DNA of 20,754 nucleotides, from NCBI GenBank assembly GCA_903871435.1, contig CAIQGU010000366.1:1-20754 (forward strand), given 5' to 3'. The notes under the pieces are model-generated. The model was given only the letters and a program-made list of their open reading frames with translations. It did not search any database and was not told the origin of the DNA. Made by a program: the position numbers and the translations under genes. Shown piece after piece: positions 9,219-16,115 of this stretch (within the stretch, counting starts at the first letter, position 1; the number at the start of each line of letters is the position of its first letter). The stretch comes from an uncultured Burkholderiales bacterium (lineage in GTDB: Bacteria; Pseudomonadota; Gammaproteobacteria; Burkholderiales; Burkholderiaceae_F).

Positions 9219-9295
9219 TGGCTGGGGAGGAAGGATTCGAACCCTCGAATGGCGGAATCAAAATCCGCTGCCTTAACCAGCTTGGCGACTCCCCA
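9219..9295 (-). tRNA. tRNA-Gln (UUG anticodon)
   Basis: A complete cloverleaf is visible on the minus strand. The 7-bp acceptor stem TGGGGAG/CTCCCCA starts with T1-A72, which is typical for glutaminyl-tRNA. The anticodon arm is GCGGA-TTTTGAT-TCCGC with anticodon TTG, and the T arm GAGGG-TTCGAAT-CCTTC carries one G-U pair. The discriminator is G and the 3' CCA is encoded in the DNA. A glutamine tRNA between ispE and prs is a conserved arrangement in many beta- and gammaproteobacteria. Confidence 0.97.
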
Positions 9296-9350
9296 GCACG
9301 GGACCTGCAAAAACACCTGCGCGGGCGCGCCCCATCCGGGCGCCACCCGC

Positions 9351-9380
9351 ATTCCTTGCGTCGGGCGCGGCCGTTGTCAA
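9351..9380 (-). promoter_or_regulatory. Candidate sigma70 promoter for tRNA-Gln/prs
   Basis: On the minus strand a perfect -35 TTGACA (9375-9380) is followed after 18 nt by AGGAAT (9351-9356), a weak -10 with about three of six matches. Transcription would start roughly 50 nt before the tRNA. A second TTGACG (9388-9393) lies in a direct repeat of TGTAGTTGAC (9376-9385 and 9389-9398, period 13). The -35 is good and the -10 poor, so the call is tentative. The rest of the 133-bp gap between ispE and the tRNA shows nothing else that I can identify. Confidence 0.35.
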
Positions 9381-9428
9381 CTACAACCGTCAACTACACC
9401 CGGCAACCGCACCCGCAAACCGCATTCT

Positions 9429-10475
9429 CTACCACTGCGCCAGCGGCAGGGCCCGCAGGCCAGCAACCGCCCACGCCGACCATCCCGCCGGCATCCGGGC
9501 GCGCACGGCTTCCAGCAGCGACCGAGCCCGTTCCGCGCCAGGGACCACGCGGAAAACCGCGGAACCCGAGCCGCTCATGCGCGCCGCACTTCCCGGCCCA
9601 GCGCATTGGTTGAGCAGGCGGACGGCTTCATCAACGGCGGCAAAACGGGCACGCACCACGACTTCGAGGTCGTTGCGGCCGAAGATTTCTACCGGGGCGG
9701 CCGCTTTCGCGTTGTGCGCTGTATTCCCCGCTGTATTCCCCGCTGTATTTCCCGCTGTATTTCCCTCTGCATTCTCCGTCAAATTCCCCAGAGAATTCTC
9801 TCGCGCATTCTCCGCAAAATAATCGCGGTTAAGTGCCGCAGAAAAGCCTGCGATTGTCGTTTGTTTGCTGTCCCGTGTCAATTTCGGGTCGGCGAAGATT
9901 TCTGCCGTGGAAACATGCACTTGGGGATAGACAAGGACATACCACGCCGGCGGCAGAGATACCGGCTCGCATTGCTCGCCAATTCCCCCCACAAAGGCCG
10001 GTCCCTCACCCAGGAAAAACGGCACATCCGCGCCGAGACCGCGCGCCAGGACGGCCAGTTCTGACCGGTTGAGACCCAGGCGCCAAAGCCGATTGAGACC
10101 TATCAGCGTGGTTGCCGCGTCGGACGAACCCCCGCCCAGCCCGGCGCCAACGGGTATGCGCTTTTGCACGCGCAAGGTTGCACCAGCAACGGCATCGGGG
10201 CGCGACGTTGCGGCGTATTTTTGCAGCGCACGTCCGGCCCGCACGGCAAGATCGCCGTCCTCGTGGCCGGTGAGATCGCCTTCGCGCACGATGCGGCCGT
10301 CGGTGCGCAGCTCCATGTCGATGGTGTCGCAGAGGTCGAGGGGCACGAATACCGACTGGATCTCGTGGTAGCCGTCCGCTCGCCTACCCAGAATATGGAG
10401 AAAGAGGTTGAGCTTGGCGGGCGCCGGCAGCCCGAGGTAGCAGCCGGGGCCGCCCAGGAACGGCAGGCCGCTCAT
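9429..10475 (-). CDS. ispE: 4-diphosphocytidyl-2-C-methyl-D-erythritol kinase
   Basis: GHMP kinase of the MEP isoprenoid pathway; phosphorylates CDP-methylerythritol in the cytoplasm. Motifs: PAKLNLFLHILGRRADGYHE (residues 18-37, with Lys21), the ATP-binding glycine loop PVGAGLGGGSSDAA (108-121), GADVPFF with the catalytic Asp150, and the C-terminal MSGSGSAVF (300-308). It is 348 aa against a usual ~280-300. The excess is an insertion at about 213-262 between the ADPKLTRDS segment and GRNDLEVVVRARF. The insertion consists mainly of nine tetrapeptide repeats (listed separately). The frame is intact and all catalytic motifs are present, so the enzyme is probably functional. ATG 10473-10475 overlaps the lolB stop as ATGA, indicating translational coupling. 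No strong Shine-Dalgarno is visible. Confidence 0.96.
   Translation of the reverse strand: MSGLPFLGGPGCYLGLPAPAKLNLFLHILGRRADGYHEIQSVFVPLDLCDTIDMELRTDGRIVREGDLTGHEDGDLAVRAGRALQKYAATSRPDAVAGATLRVQKRIPVGAGLGGGSSDAATTLIGLNRLWRLGLNRSELAVLARGLGADVPFFLGEGPAFVGGIGEQCEPVSLPPAWYVLVYPQVHVSTAEIFADPKLTRDSKQTTIAGFSAALNRDYFAENARENSLGNLTENAEGNTAGNTAGNTAGNTAHNAKAAAPVEIFGRNDLEVVVRARFAAVDEAVRLLNQCAGPGSAARMSGSGSAVFRVVPGAERARSLLEAVRARMPAGWSAWAVAGLRALPLAQW
9705..9812 (-). repeat. 12-bp tandem repeat array (9 units) inside ispE
   Basis: Nine consecutive 12-bp units run through ispE codons 222-257. On the plus strand the central four are GCTGTATTCCCC twice and GCTGTATTTCCC twice. The flanking units are degenerate but keep the core ATTCYCC and the phase (for example TCTGCATTCTCC, GTCAAATTCCCC). 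They encode tetrapeptides ENAR, ENSL, GNLT, ENAE, GNTA four times, and HNAK, with Asn at every second position of the unit. The pattern suggests slippage expansion with decay at the edges. Since 12 is a multiple of 3, copy-number changes keep the frame. Confidence 0.9.
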
Positions 10476-11053
10476 GTTGCCGGCCCGTCAAGGACCACGC
10501 GCAGGGTCACATCGGGAGCCCCCCCCTGGCCGCTGCGGTCCATCTGCAGGCGGCGGCCGGGGCGCGCATCGGTCGGCGGCTCCACGGTTACCGCCCAACC
10601 GTCCTGCTCGAAGCGCGTGGCCTCGGCAATGGGATCGAGCGGCTGGTACGGGCGGGCAGGCGAAGGGTGGCCCTCCAGCCAATCCGCCATGCCGGCCACC
10701 GGCAGGGACCAGCCCAGAACCTGTTCGGAGAGCGCCCGGGCATCGGGGCCATGTTCGACCCGAACGCCCCCGTTGGCCGGCACCAGCAGCCGCGCTTCCT
10801 GCGCGTCGGTCTCGAAACGGGCAATGGTCGAGCCCAGTGGCGAGACGAGGTCGAGAGTGAGGGAGCGGGCATCCACCTGCAGGGTAAAACGGCCCGTCCA
10901 GGCGTCGCGCTGCGGCTCTGCGCCGCGCGGATCGGCGCGCGTCACGGCAAGAGAGAACCGGCCGGCGTAATGATGGTCGGCCCCCTTGGGAGGTGGCAGA
11001 CTCGCACAGGCACTGAGTAACAGCAGCAGCGGAAGGAGCGGCCGCGCCTTCAA
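10472..11053 (-). CDS. lolB: Outer-membrane lipoprotein receptor LolB
   Basis: 193 aa. LolB receives lipoproteins from the periplasmic chaperone LolA and inserts them in the outer membrane. It has a short, strongly hydrophobic signal peptide with the lipobox LLLSAC (Cys16). The mature part has a LolB pattern: YAGRFSLAV, DAWTGRFTLQVDARSLTLDLVSPLGSTIARFE, and a W/LP-containing segment (LGWSLPVAGMADWLEG) followed by the closing beta strands. The start is TTG 11051-11053, overlapping the TPR gene stop as TTGA. The overlap and the lysine-bearing N-terminus (MKARPLL) favour this start. The stop overlaps the ispE ATG. The lolB-ispE order is conserved in proteobacteria. Confidence 0.93.
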   Translation of the reverse strand: MKARPLLPLLLLLSACASLPPPKGADHHYAGRFSLAVTRADPRGAEPQRDAWTGRFTLQVDARSLTLDLVSPLGSTIARFETDAQEARLLVPANGGVRVEHGPDARALSEQVLGWSLPVAGMADWLEGHPSPARPYQPLDPIAEATRFEQDGWAVTVEPPTDARPGRRLQMDRSGQGGAPDVTLRVVLDGPAT

Positions 11054-12993
11054 GGCTCGATTTTCAGGCGTTGCAGGGTTTCACGCAGCGCGTCGCTGCC
11101 GCCGTCGCGCTGCTGTGCCTTGAGCAGCAGTTCGCGCGCCCCGTCATGATCTCCGCTGGCCCACAAGACCTCACCCAGATGGGCGGCAACGTCGGGATCA
11201 GCCTTAAGCTGGAAGGCGCGCGTGAGCGACTCGCGCGCAGCCGACAGATTCCCCAGGCGAAATTGCACCCAGCCCATGGAATCGACAATGAAGCCGTCAT
11301 CCGGGGCCAGGGTCAGGGCGTGGTCGATGAGCTGGTAGGCCTCCTGGAGGCGGATGTTGCGGTCGGCCAGCGAGTAACCCAGCGCGTTGTACGCGTGGGC
11401 GTAATCCGGGCGCAGTTGCAGGAGGTGGCGCAGGCGCGACTCCATGAGGTCGATACGGTCGAGGCGCTCGGCGCTCATGGCCGACTCGTAGAGCAGGCCC
11501 GCATCGTCCGGACTTTCCTGCAGGGCCGCGTCGAGCAGGTGGTAGGACTCCTCGTAGCGATGCGCATCACGCAGCAACTGGCCCTGGGCCATGGTGCTCT
11601 GGTTGCGCTGCTCGGGGGTGGCCGATGGCATCTGGCGCAGCAGATCGAGGCCTTCCTCGACGCGGTTCATGCGGCCCAGCAGGAAGGCCTGGCGCTCGCG
11701 GGCGCCCTCAACCTGGTCAGGGCCCTTGACCTTGCGCAGCCAGCCCAGGGCTTCATCGAACTTTCGCTGGCCTTCGGCGACTCGCGCCATGTTGAGGTAG
11801 ACGAGGTCGAGATCACGGTCGGGCGCGGAACCGACCGCGGCCATGTAGCGCTCGAGGTAGCCGCGGGCCGCATCGAAATGCTCGGACTCGAGCGCGAGCA
11901 CCCCCAGAGCGAACAGCGGATCGGCGCTTTGCGGCGCGCGGCGCAACAGCTCTTCGAACTGCTGGCGGCCCTCGTCGAGCCGGCCCTCGCCCACCAGCAG
12001 CCGGGCATAGGCCTGGCGCACCTCGGCGGAGTCCGGGTGCACGCCAAGAAACTTGCCCAGAATGGCCAAGGCTTCCGCGTGTGCCGGGTCGCCCGTTTCC
12101 TTGGCGGGGGCCGCGGCCGCCTGGGCGGCTGCGGGCGGGACATCGGACGCGGCGACATGCGGCCCGCCCTCCAGCAGGAGTTGGGCGACGCTCATCACCG
12201 CCAGTTCAGAATCGGGGCGTGCGGCCAGTGCCGCGCGGGCCTGGGCAACGGCTGCGGGGTTGTCCCCCACCGCGCGGGCCGCGCGGGCCACGATCAGATG
12301 CGCATCAAAGCCGCTGGCCGCCGTTGAGTAATACGGACGGGCCAGGGAATCGATGAGGATGAACCCCTGCGCCGGCTCGGGGGCGTGCGCCAGGACGCGT
12401 TGCAGCCGGTCGAGAATTTCAACAGGGTTGGGCGCGGCCGCAAGCTGGCGCTGCAGCAGGGGGCGCGCCTTTTCGTGCTGACCATTGGCTACCAGCAGGG
12501 ATGAATAGGATTGCTCTGCCTCGTTGTCATGGGGCGCCAGCCGCAGCCAAAGATCGGCGGCGTCCAGCGCTTGCGCCAGCGCGCGCGCGTTGATGGCCAC
12601 CTCGGCCGCACGCCGCGCCACGCGCGGATCGCGGGTTTGCTGGGCCACGAGCATAAGTTCGTTGAAGGCAGTGCCGGGCTCGTCGCGCTGAATGGCGATT
12701 TCGGCAATCATGAGGCGAAAAAGCAGTTCGCCGTTGAGATTGACCTTGGGCAGCGGATCGCCGGCACGCGCCCCGGCCGGGGCCGCAGCCGGCGCGACGG
12801 CCTGCGCCGGCGCTGCTGCATCGGCCTTGGCCGCCACCGGTGTGGAGGCGCAGCCTACGATGGGCCCTCCCGCCATCGCCAGCAGCAGGATAGTGACGGC
12901 GACCGGCAGGCCGCGGGGGGTAGTGCATTTGCCAAATTTCAGGGGCATCGGGGGTACGCCGCCGGGGCGCAGGATCACGGAAGGGTTCGTCAT
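11050..12993 (-). CDS. TPR-repeat lipoprotein
   Basis: 647 aa from ATG 12991-12993, which has AGGGGGATAAT just upstream; a later ATG at 12946-12948 lacks a ribosome binding site. The N-terminus has a hydrophobic segment (AVTILLLAMAGGP) ending in a lipobox-like IVGC at Cys48, then an Ala/Pro-rich linker. The rest is helical tetratricopeptide repeats, best seen near the C-terminus (AYNALGYSLADRNIRLQEAYQLIDHAL; VDSMGWVQFRLGNLSAARESLTRAF; AHLGEVLWASGDHDGARELLLKA). Such proteins usually act as envelope protein-interaction scaffolds; a TPR lipoprotein just before lolB is typical of betaproteobacteria. It probably is first in the TPR-lolB-ispE operon, coupled to lolB by TTGA. It is divergent from mutM with 140 bp between start codons, in which I see no convincing promoter elements. 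The partner is unknown. Confidence 0.9.
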   Translation of the reverse strand: MTNPSVILRPGGVPPMPLKFGKCTTPRGLPVAVTILLLAMAGGPIVGCASTPVAAKADAAAPAQAVAPAAAPAGARAGDPLPKVNLNGELLFRLMIAEIAIQRDEPGTAFNELMLVAQQTRDPRVARRAAEVAINARALAQALDAADLWLRLAPHDNEAEQSYSSLLVANGQHEKARPLLQRQLAAAPNPVEILDRLQRVLAHAPEPAQGFILIDSLARPYYSTAASGFDAHLIVARAARAVGDNPAAVAQARAALAARPDSELAVMSVAQLLLEGGPHVAASDVPPAAAQAAAAPAKETGDPAHAEALAILGKFLGVHPDSAEVRQAYARLLVGEGRLDEGRQQFEELLRRAPQSADPLFALGVLALESEHFDAARGYLERYMAAVGSAPDRDLDLVYLNMARVAEGQRKFDEALGWLRKVKGPDQVEGARERQAFLLGRMNRVEEGLDLLRQMPSATPEQRNQSTMAQGQLLRDAHRYEESYHLLDAALQESPDDAGLLYESAMSAERLDRIDLMESRLRHLLQLRPDYAHAYNALGYSLADRNIRLQEAYQLIDHALTLAPDDGFIVDSMGWVQFRLGNLSAARESLTRAFQLKADPDVAAHLGEVLWASGDHDGARELLLKAQQRDGGSDALRETLQRLKIEP

Positions 12994-13133
12994 ATTATCC
13001 CCCTCGCTCGGGCGCGCGGGCACCGAAATTGGCGCGGAAATGCGGCGAATTCGGCTGGGGTTCCGACCGGCGGAAGCCCCCGCCAGCCCGAAGGCAGGCG
13101 CGGCCGGAGAGCGCAAACCATGTTGGGGGGGCA

Positions 13134-13964
13134 ATGCCCGAATTACCCGAGGTTGAAGTAACGGCCCGTGCGCTTGCGCAGCGCTTCGACGGGCACCAAG
13201 TTGAGGATATCCGGGTACACGATCATCGGCTGCGCTGGCCGGTGCCCCCCAGCCTGCCCGCCAAAGTGCGGGGACAAAAGATCGGGCATATCGGCCGGCG
13301 CGGCAAATACCTCCTGTGGCACCTGCCGGCCGGCGTGGTCATTTCGCACCTGGGCATGTCGGGGTCATGGCGCGTCCACGAGGCCGGTTCCATCCCGCCA
13401 CGCCAGTTGCATGACCACATCGAGGTCCTGTGCGATGGCGCCGTGGCCCGCTTCAACGATCCACGGCGATTCGGCGCCCTGTTGTGGCATGCGGGCGCGG
13501 GCGACACCGTGCTGGGCCACCCGCTGCTCGCCGACCTGGGCATAGAACCCTTCGATACCCGCTTCGGCGGCCGCTGGCTGTGGGAGGCTACTCGTGGCCG
13601 GCGGGTGTCTATCAAGCAGGTGCTATTGGCGGGGAAGGCGGTTGTCGGGGTGGGCAACATCTACGCCACGGAAAGCCTCTACCACGCGCGCATCCACCCG
13701 GACACCGAAGCCGGGCGCATAGGCCCCTTGCGCTACGACCGCCTCGCGGCGGCGATCCTGCAGGTGCTGGGTCGCGCCATCGACGTGGGCGGCTCGACAC
13801 TGCGCGATTTCACCAGCGTCGAGGGTGCCTCGGGCCGCTACACGGAATTTGCCCAGGCCTACAACCGCGCGGGCCTGCCCTGCGCGCGCTGCGGTACCGC
13901 CATTCGCAGGGCCGTGCAGGGCCAGCGCGCCACGTACTTTTGCCCCCGATGCCAACGCCGCTGA
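13134..13964 (+). CDS. mutM: Formamidopyrimidine-DNA glycosylase (8-oxoG glycosylase/AP lyase)
   Basis: 276 aa, close to the usual ~270. Removes 8-oxoguanine and formamidopyrimidines from DNA and nicks the abasic site. After removal of Met the N-terminus is PELPEVE, with the catalytic Pro and Glu. The conserved Lys in RRGKYLLWHL (Lys58 counting Met), SHLGMSGSWR, FNDPRRFGALLW and VVGVGNIYATESLYHARIHP are present. The C-terminal zinc finger is complete: Cys250, Cys253, Cys270, Cys273 (CARC...CPRC) with the conserved Arg in QRATYF. The ATG 13134-13136 follows a run of six G, a usable ribosome binding site, and gives the exact family N-terminus. It is divergent from the TPR gene and followed after 162 bp by the dynamin-like gene. 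Confidence 0.97.
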   Translation: MPELPEVEVTARALAQRFDGHQVEDIRVHDHRLRWPVPPSLPAKVRGQKIGHIGRRGKYLLWHLPAGVVISHLGMSGSWRVHEAGSIPPRQLHDHIEVLCDGAVARFNDPRRFGALLWHAGAGDTVLGHPLLADLGIEPFDTRFGGRWLWEATRGRRVSIKQVLLAGKAVVGVGNIYATESLYHARIHPDTEAGRIGPLRYDRLAAAILQVLGRAIDVGGSTLRDFTSVEGASGRYTEFAQAYNRAGLPCARCGTAIRRAVQGQRATYFCPRCQRR

Positions 13965-14126
13965 TACATCAGTAACCGCCCCTAACCCCGCCCAATTCAG
14001 GCGGCTGCAAAAGCGCTGCTTCCGGGCCCTACTGTGCTAGTGTGCCAGCGTTGATTTCATGCGGTTTTCACCCCGTCGCTGCAGCCCGCTGCCGCAACGG
14101 TATCCCGGGCCCGTTGGCGCAACGAC

Positions 14127-16115
14127 ATGTCGGATCTCATAGACAGTTTTCAGCATTTCGGCGCATGGCGTGACACGCTGGCCACTTCCATCGACAAGCT
14201 GCGCCGCTGGCTTGCCGCCGGTCAACTGCTCGACGAGGATGCGGCGCGCCGGCTCGACCTCGCCCAGGAAAGACTGACGGGCGACAGCCTGGTGATCGCC
14301 TTCGTTGCGGAATTCTCGCGCGGCAAATCCGAGCTCATCAATGCCATCTTCTTTGCCGACTACGGCCGGCGGATCCTGCCCTCCGCGGCGGGCCGCACGA
14401 CCATGTGTCCCACGGAGCTGATGTACGACGAAACCCTGCCGCCGTGCATCCGCGCCCTGCCCATCGAGACGCGCGCGCGCCTGGGCAATACCAGTGACTT
14501 CAAGCGCGCCGCAGTGGAGTGGCGCGTCTTCCCGCTGAACCCCGACTCCGCCGAAGGCATGCTCGAAGCCTTCAAGCTGGTTGCCGAGACGGTACGCGTC
14601 CCCGTGGACGAGGCGCGCATGTACGGACTCTTCGATCCGGACGACCCCGACGTGGCCGCCGCCATCGACGCCAACGGAACGATCGAAATCTCGAAATGGC
14701 GCCACGCGATCATCAACTTTCCGCACCCGCTGCTGCGCAACGGACTCGTGATACTCGACACTCCCGGCCTCAACGCCATCGGCACCGAGCCCGAACTGAC
14801 GCTCTCGCTCGTGCCCAGCGCCCATGCGGTGCTGTTCGTGCTGGCGGCCGACGCAGGCGTCACGCGCAGCGATCTGGGCGTATGGCGCCACATCACGGGC
14901 AAGGAATCGGCCGGCACCAATCATCTGGCCATACTGAACAAGATTGACGGCCTTTGGGACCAGCTCAAGACCACGGCGGAAATCGATGCCGAAGTGCAAC
15001 GCCAGGTCGTCAGCGTGGCGGAAACGCTGCAATTGGATCCGGCGCGCGTCTTCCCGGTGTCAGCGCAGAAGGGTCTCACGGCAAAAGTCACGCACAACGC
15101 AGATCTCCTGGCGCAGAGCCGGCTGCCCGCGCTGGAGGCGGCGCTGGTGGAGATGCTGGTTCCGGCCAAGCGCGACGTGGTGCGGCAAAAGACCCTGTCG
15201 GTGGTCGAGCGGGTGATCACCGAGGTACGCCAGACGCTGTCGGCCCGGGAACGCAGCCTCGTCGAGCAGCTCTACGAGCTGCGCTCGCTGCAGGGCAAGA
15301 ACCAGGGGTCGGTCGAGCGCATGTTGCAGCGGGCGCAGGCAGAGCACGACGAATTTGAGGAGAACGTCCGCAAGATACTCGCGGTACGCAGCGTGCTTGG
15401 CCGCCTGGCGGATGAATCCTACGTCCACGTGCGGCTGGACGCCCTGCGCGGCAGCGTGCTGGCCACGCGCGAGCGCCTGCGCAAGTCACGGTTGACGCCG
15501 CAATTCACCGGGATCACGCGCGACTATTTCACCCAGTTGCGCTCGCTGCTGCGCAAGGGCAGTGCCGGCATGGCCGAGATCGAACGCATGATCCTGGGCG
15601 TGCAGCGCACTTTCGCCGAACAGGTGGGATGGAGCCTGCCCCCACCCATGCACTTCGACCTGGAAACCTACGTGGCGGAAGTCGACCAGCTCGAGGAAAT
15701 CTACCGCAATCACTTTGGCGCGCTGACCCTGCTCACGCGCGACAAGTGGTCGCTCATCGAACGTTTCTTCGACACGGTGGTGGCACGCTCGCAATCCATA
15801 TTCGCGGCGGCGGAGCGCGATTCCGAGGCCTGGATACGCTCGCTGCTGCCGCCGCTCGAAATGCAGGTGCGCGAGCAGCGCGCGCAGCTCAAGAAGCGCA
15901 CTGAATCGGTAACCCGCATTCGCGATGCACAGGGATCGCTCGATGAACGCATCGGCCAGCTGGAGGACGCTCTGCAGGACGCGCAGCAGCAACTGGCCGA
16001 GCTCAAGCGCCATGCCGAGCGCATGCACCTGCACGACGAAACCCGCCAGAGCGCGGCCGCCGGCACGGCCATGAAGCCGGCGGAAGTGGCCCCGGCAATG
16101 AGGGCCGGCGGCTGA
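14127..16115 (+). CDS. Dynamin-like GTPase
   Basis: 662 aa. The N-terminal half is a dynamin-family GTPase domain. The P-loop is AEFSRGKS (61-68), in the family context of GEFSRGKS; Thr91/Thr92 are G2 candidates; DTPGLN (211-216) is G3; NKID (271-274) is G4; and FPVSAQKGL follows. The C-terminal half is almost all helical with coiled-coil character (about 370-425 and 575-635), as expected for the stalk of bacterial dynamin-like proteins. I see no clear transmembrane segment, so membrane contact, if any, would be peripheral. Bacterial relatives remodel or protect membranes, but the job of this one is not known. ATG 14127-14129 lacks a good Shine-Dalgarno; the 162-bp upstream gap contains CTACTGTGCTAGTGT (14029-14043), a possible but unproven -10 region. 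The stop overlaps the proposed CTG start of mutY. Confidence 0.88.
   Translation: MSDLIDSFQHFGAWRDTLATSIDKLRRWLAAGQLLDEDAARRLDLAQERLTGDSLVIAFVAEFSRGKSELINAIFFADYGRRILPSAAGRTTMCPTELMYDETLPPCIRALPIETRARLGNTSDFKRAAVEWRVFPLNPDSAEGMLEAFKLVAETVRVPVDEARMYGLFDPDDPDVAAAIDANGTIEISKWRHAIINFPHPLLRNGLVILDTPGLNAIGTEPELTLSLVPSAHAVLFVLAADAGVTRSDLGVWRHITGKESAGTNHLAILNKIDGLWDQLKTTAEIDAEVQRQVVSVAETLQLDPARVFPVSAQKGLTAKVTHNADLLAQSRLPALEAALVEMLVPAKRDVVRQKTLSVVERVITEVRQTLSARERSLVEQLYELRSLQGKNQGSVERMLQRAQAEHDEFEENVRKILAVRSVLGRLADESYVHVRLDALRGSVLATRERLRKSRLTPQFTGITRDYFTQLRSLLRKGSAGMAEIERMILGVQRTFAEQVGWSLPPPMHFDLETYVAEVDQLEEIYRNHFGALTLLTRDKWSLIERFFDTVVARSQSIFAAAERDSEAWIRSLLPPLEMQVREQRAQLKKRTESVTRIRDAQGSLDERIGQLEDALQDAQQQLAELKRHAERMHLHDETRQSAAAGTAMKPAEVAPAMRAGG

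Noticed and set aside
9107..9352. Minus-strand open frame reading through the tRNA-Gln gene
   Set aside because: Its peptide is simply translation of the tRNA and flanking DNA; the cloverleaf explains this sequence.
9395..9445. tRNA-like string GCAGTGGTAGAG at the end of ispE on the minus strand
   Set aside because: It resembles a tRNA D-arm, but no matching anticodon, T arm or acceptor stem follows, and it coincides with the ispE stop.
12994..13133. N-terminal extensions of both the TPR gene and mutM into their shared upstream region
   Set aside because: Open frames extend across the gap on both strands, but ribosome binding sites and the exact MutM N-terminus (PELPEVE) fix starts at 12993 and 13134.
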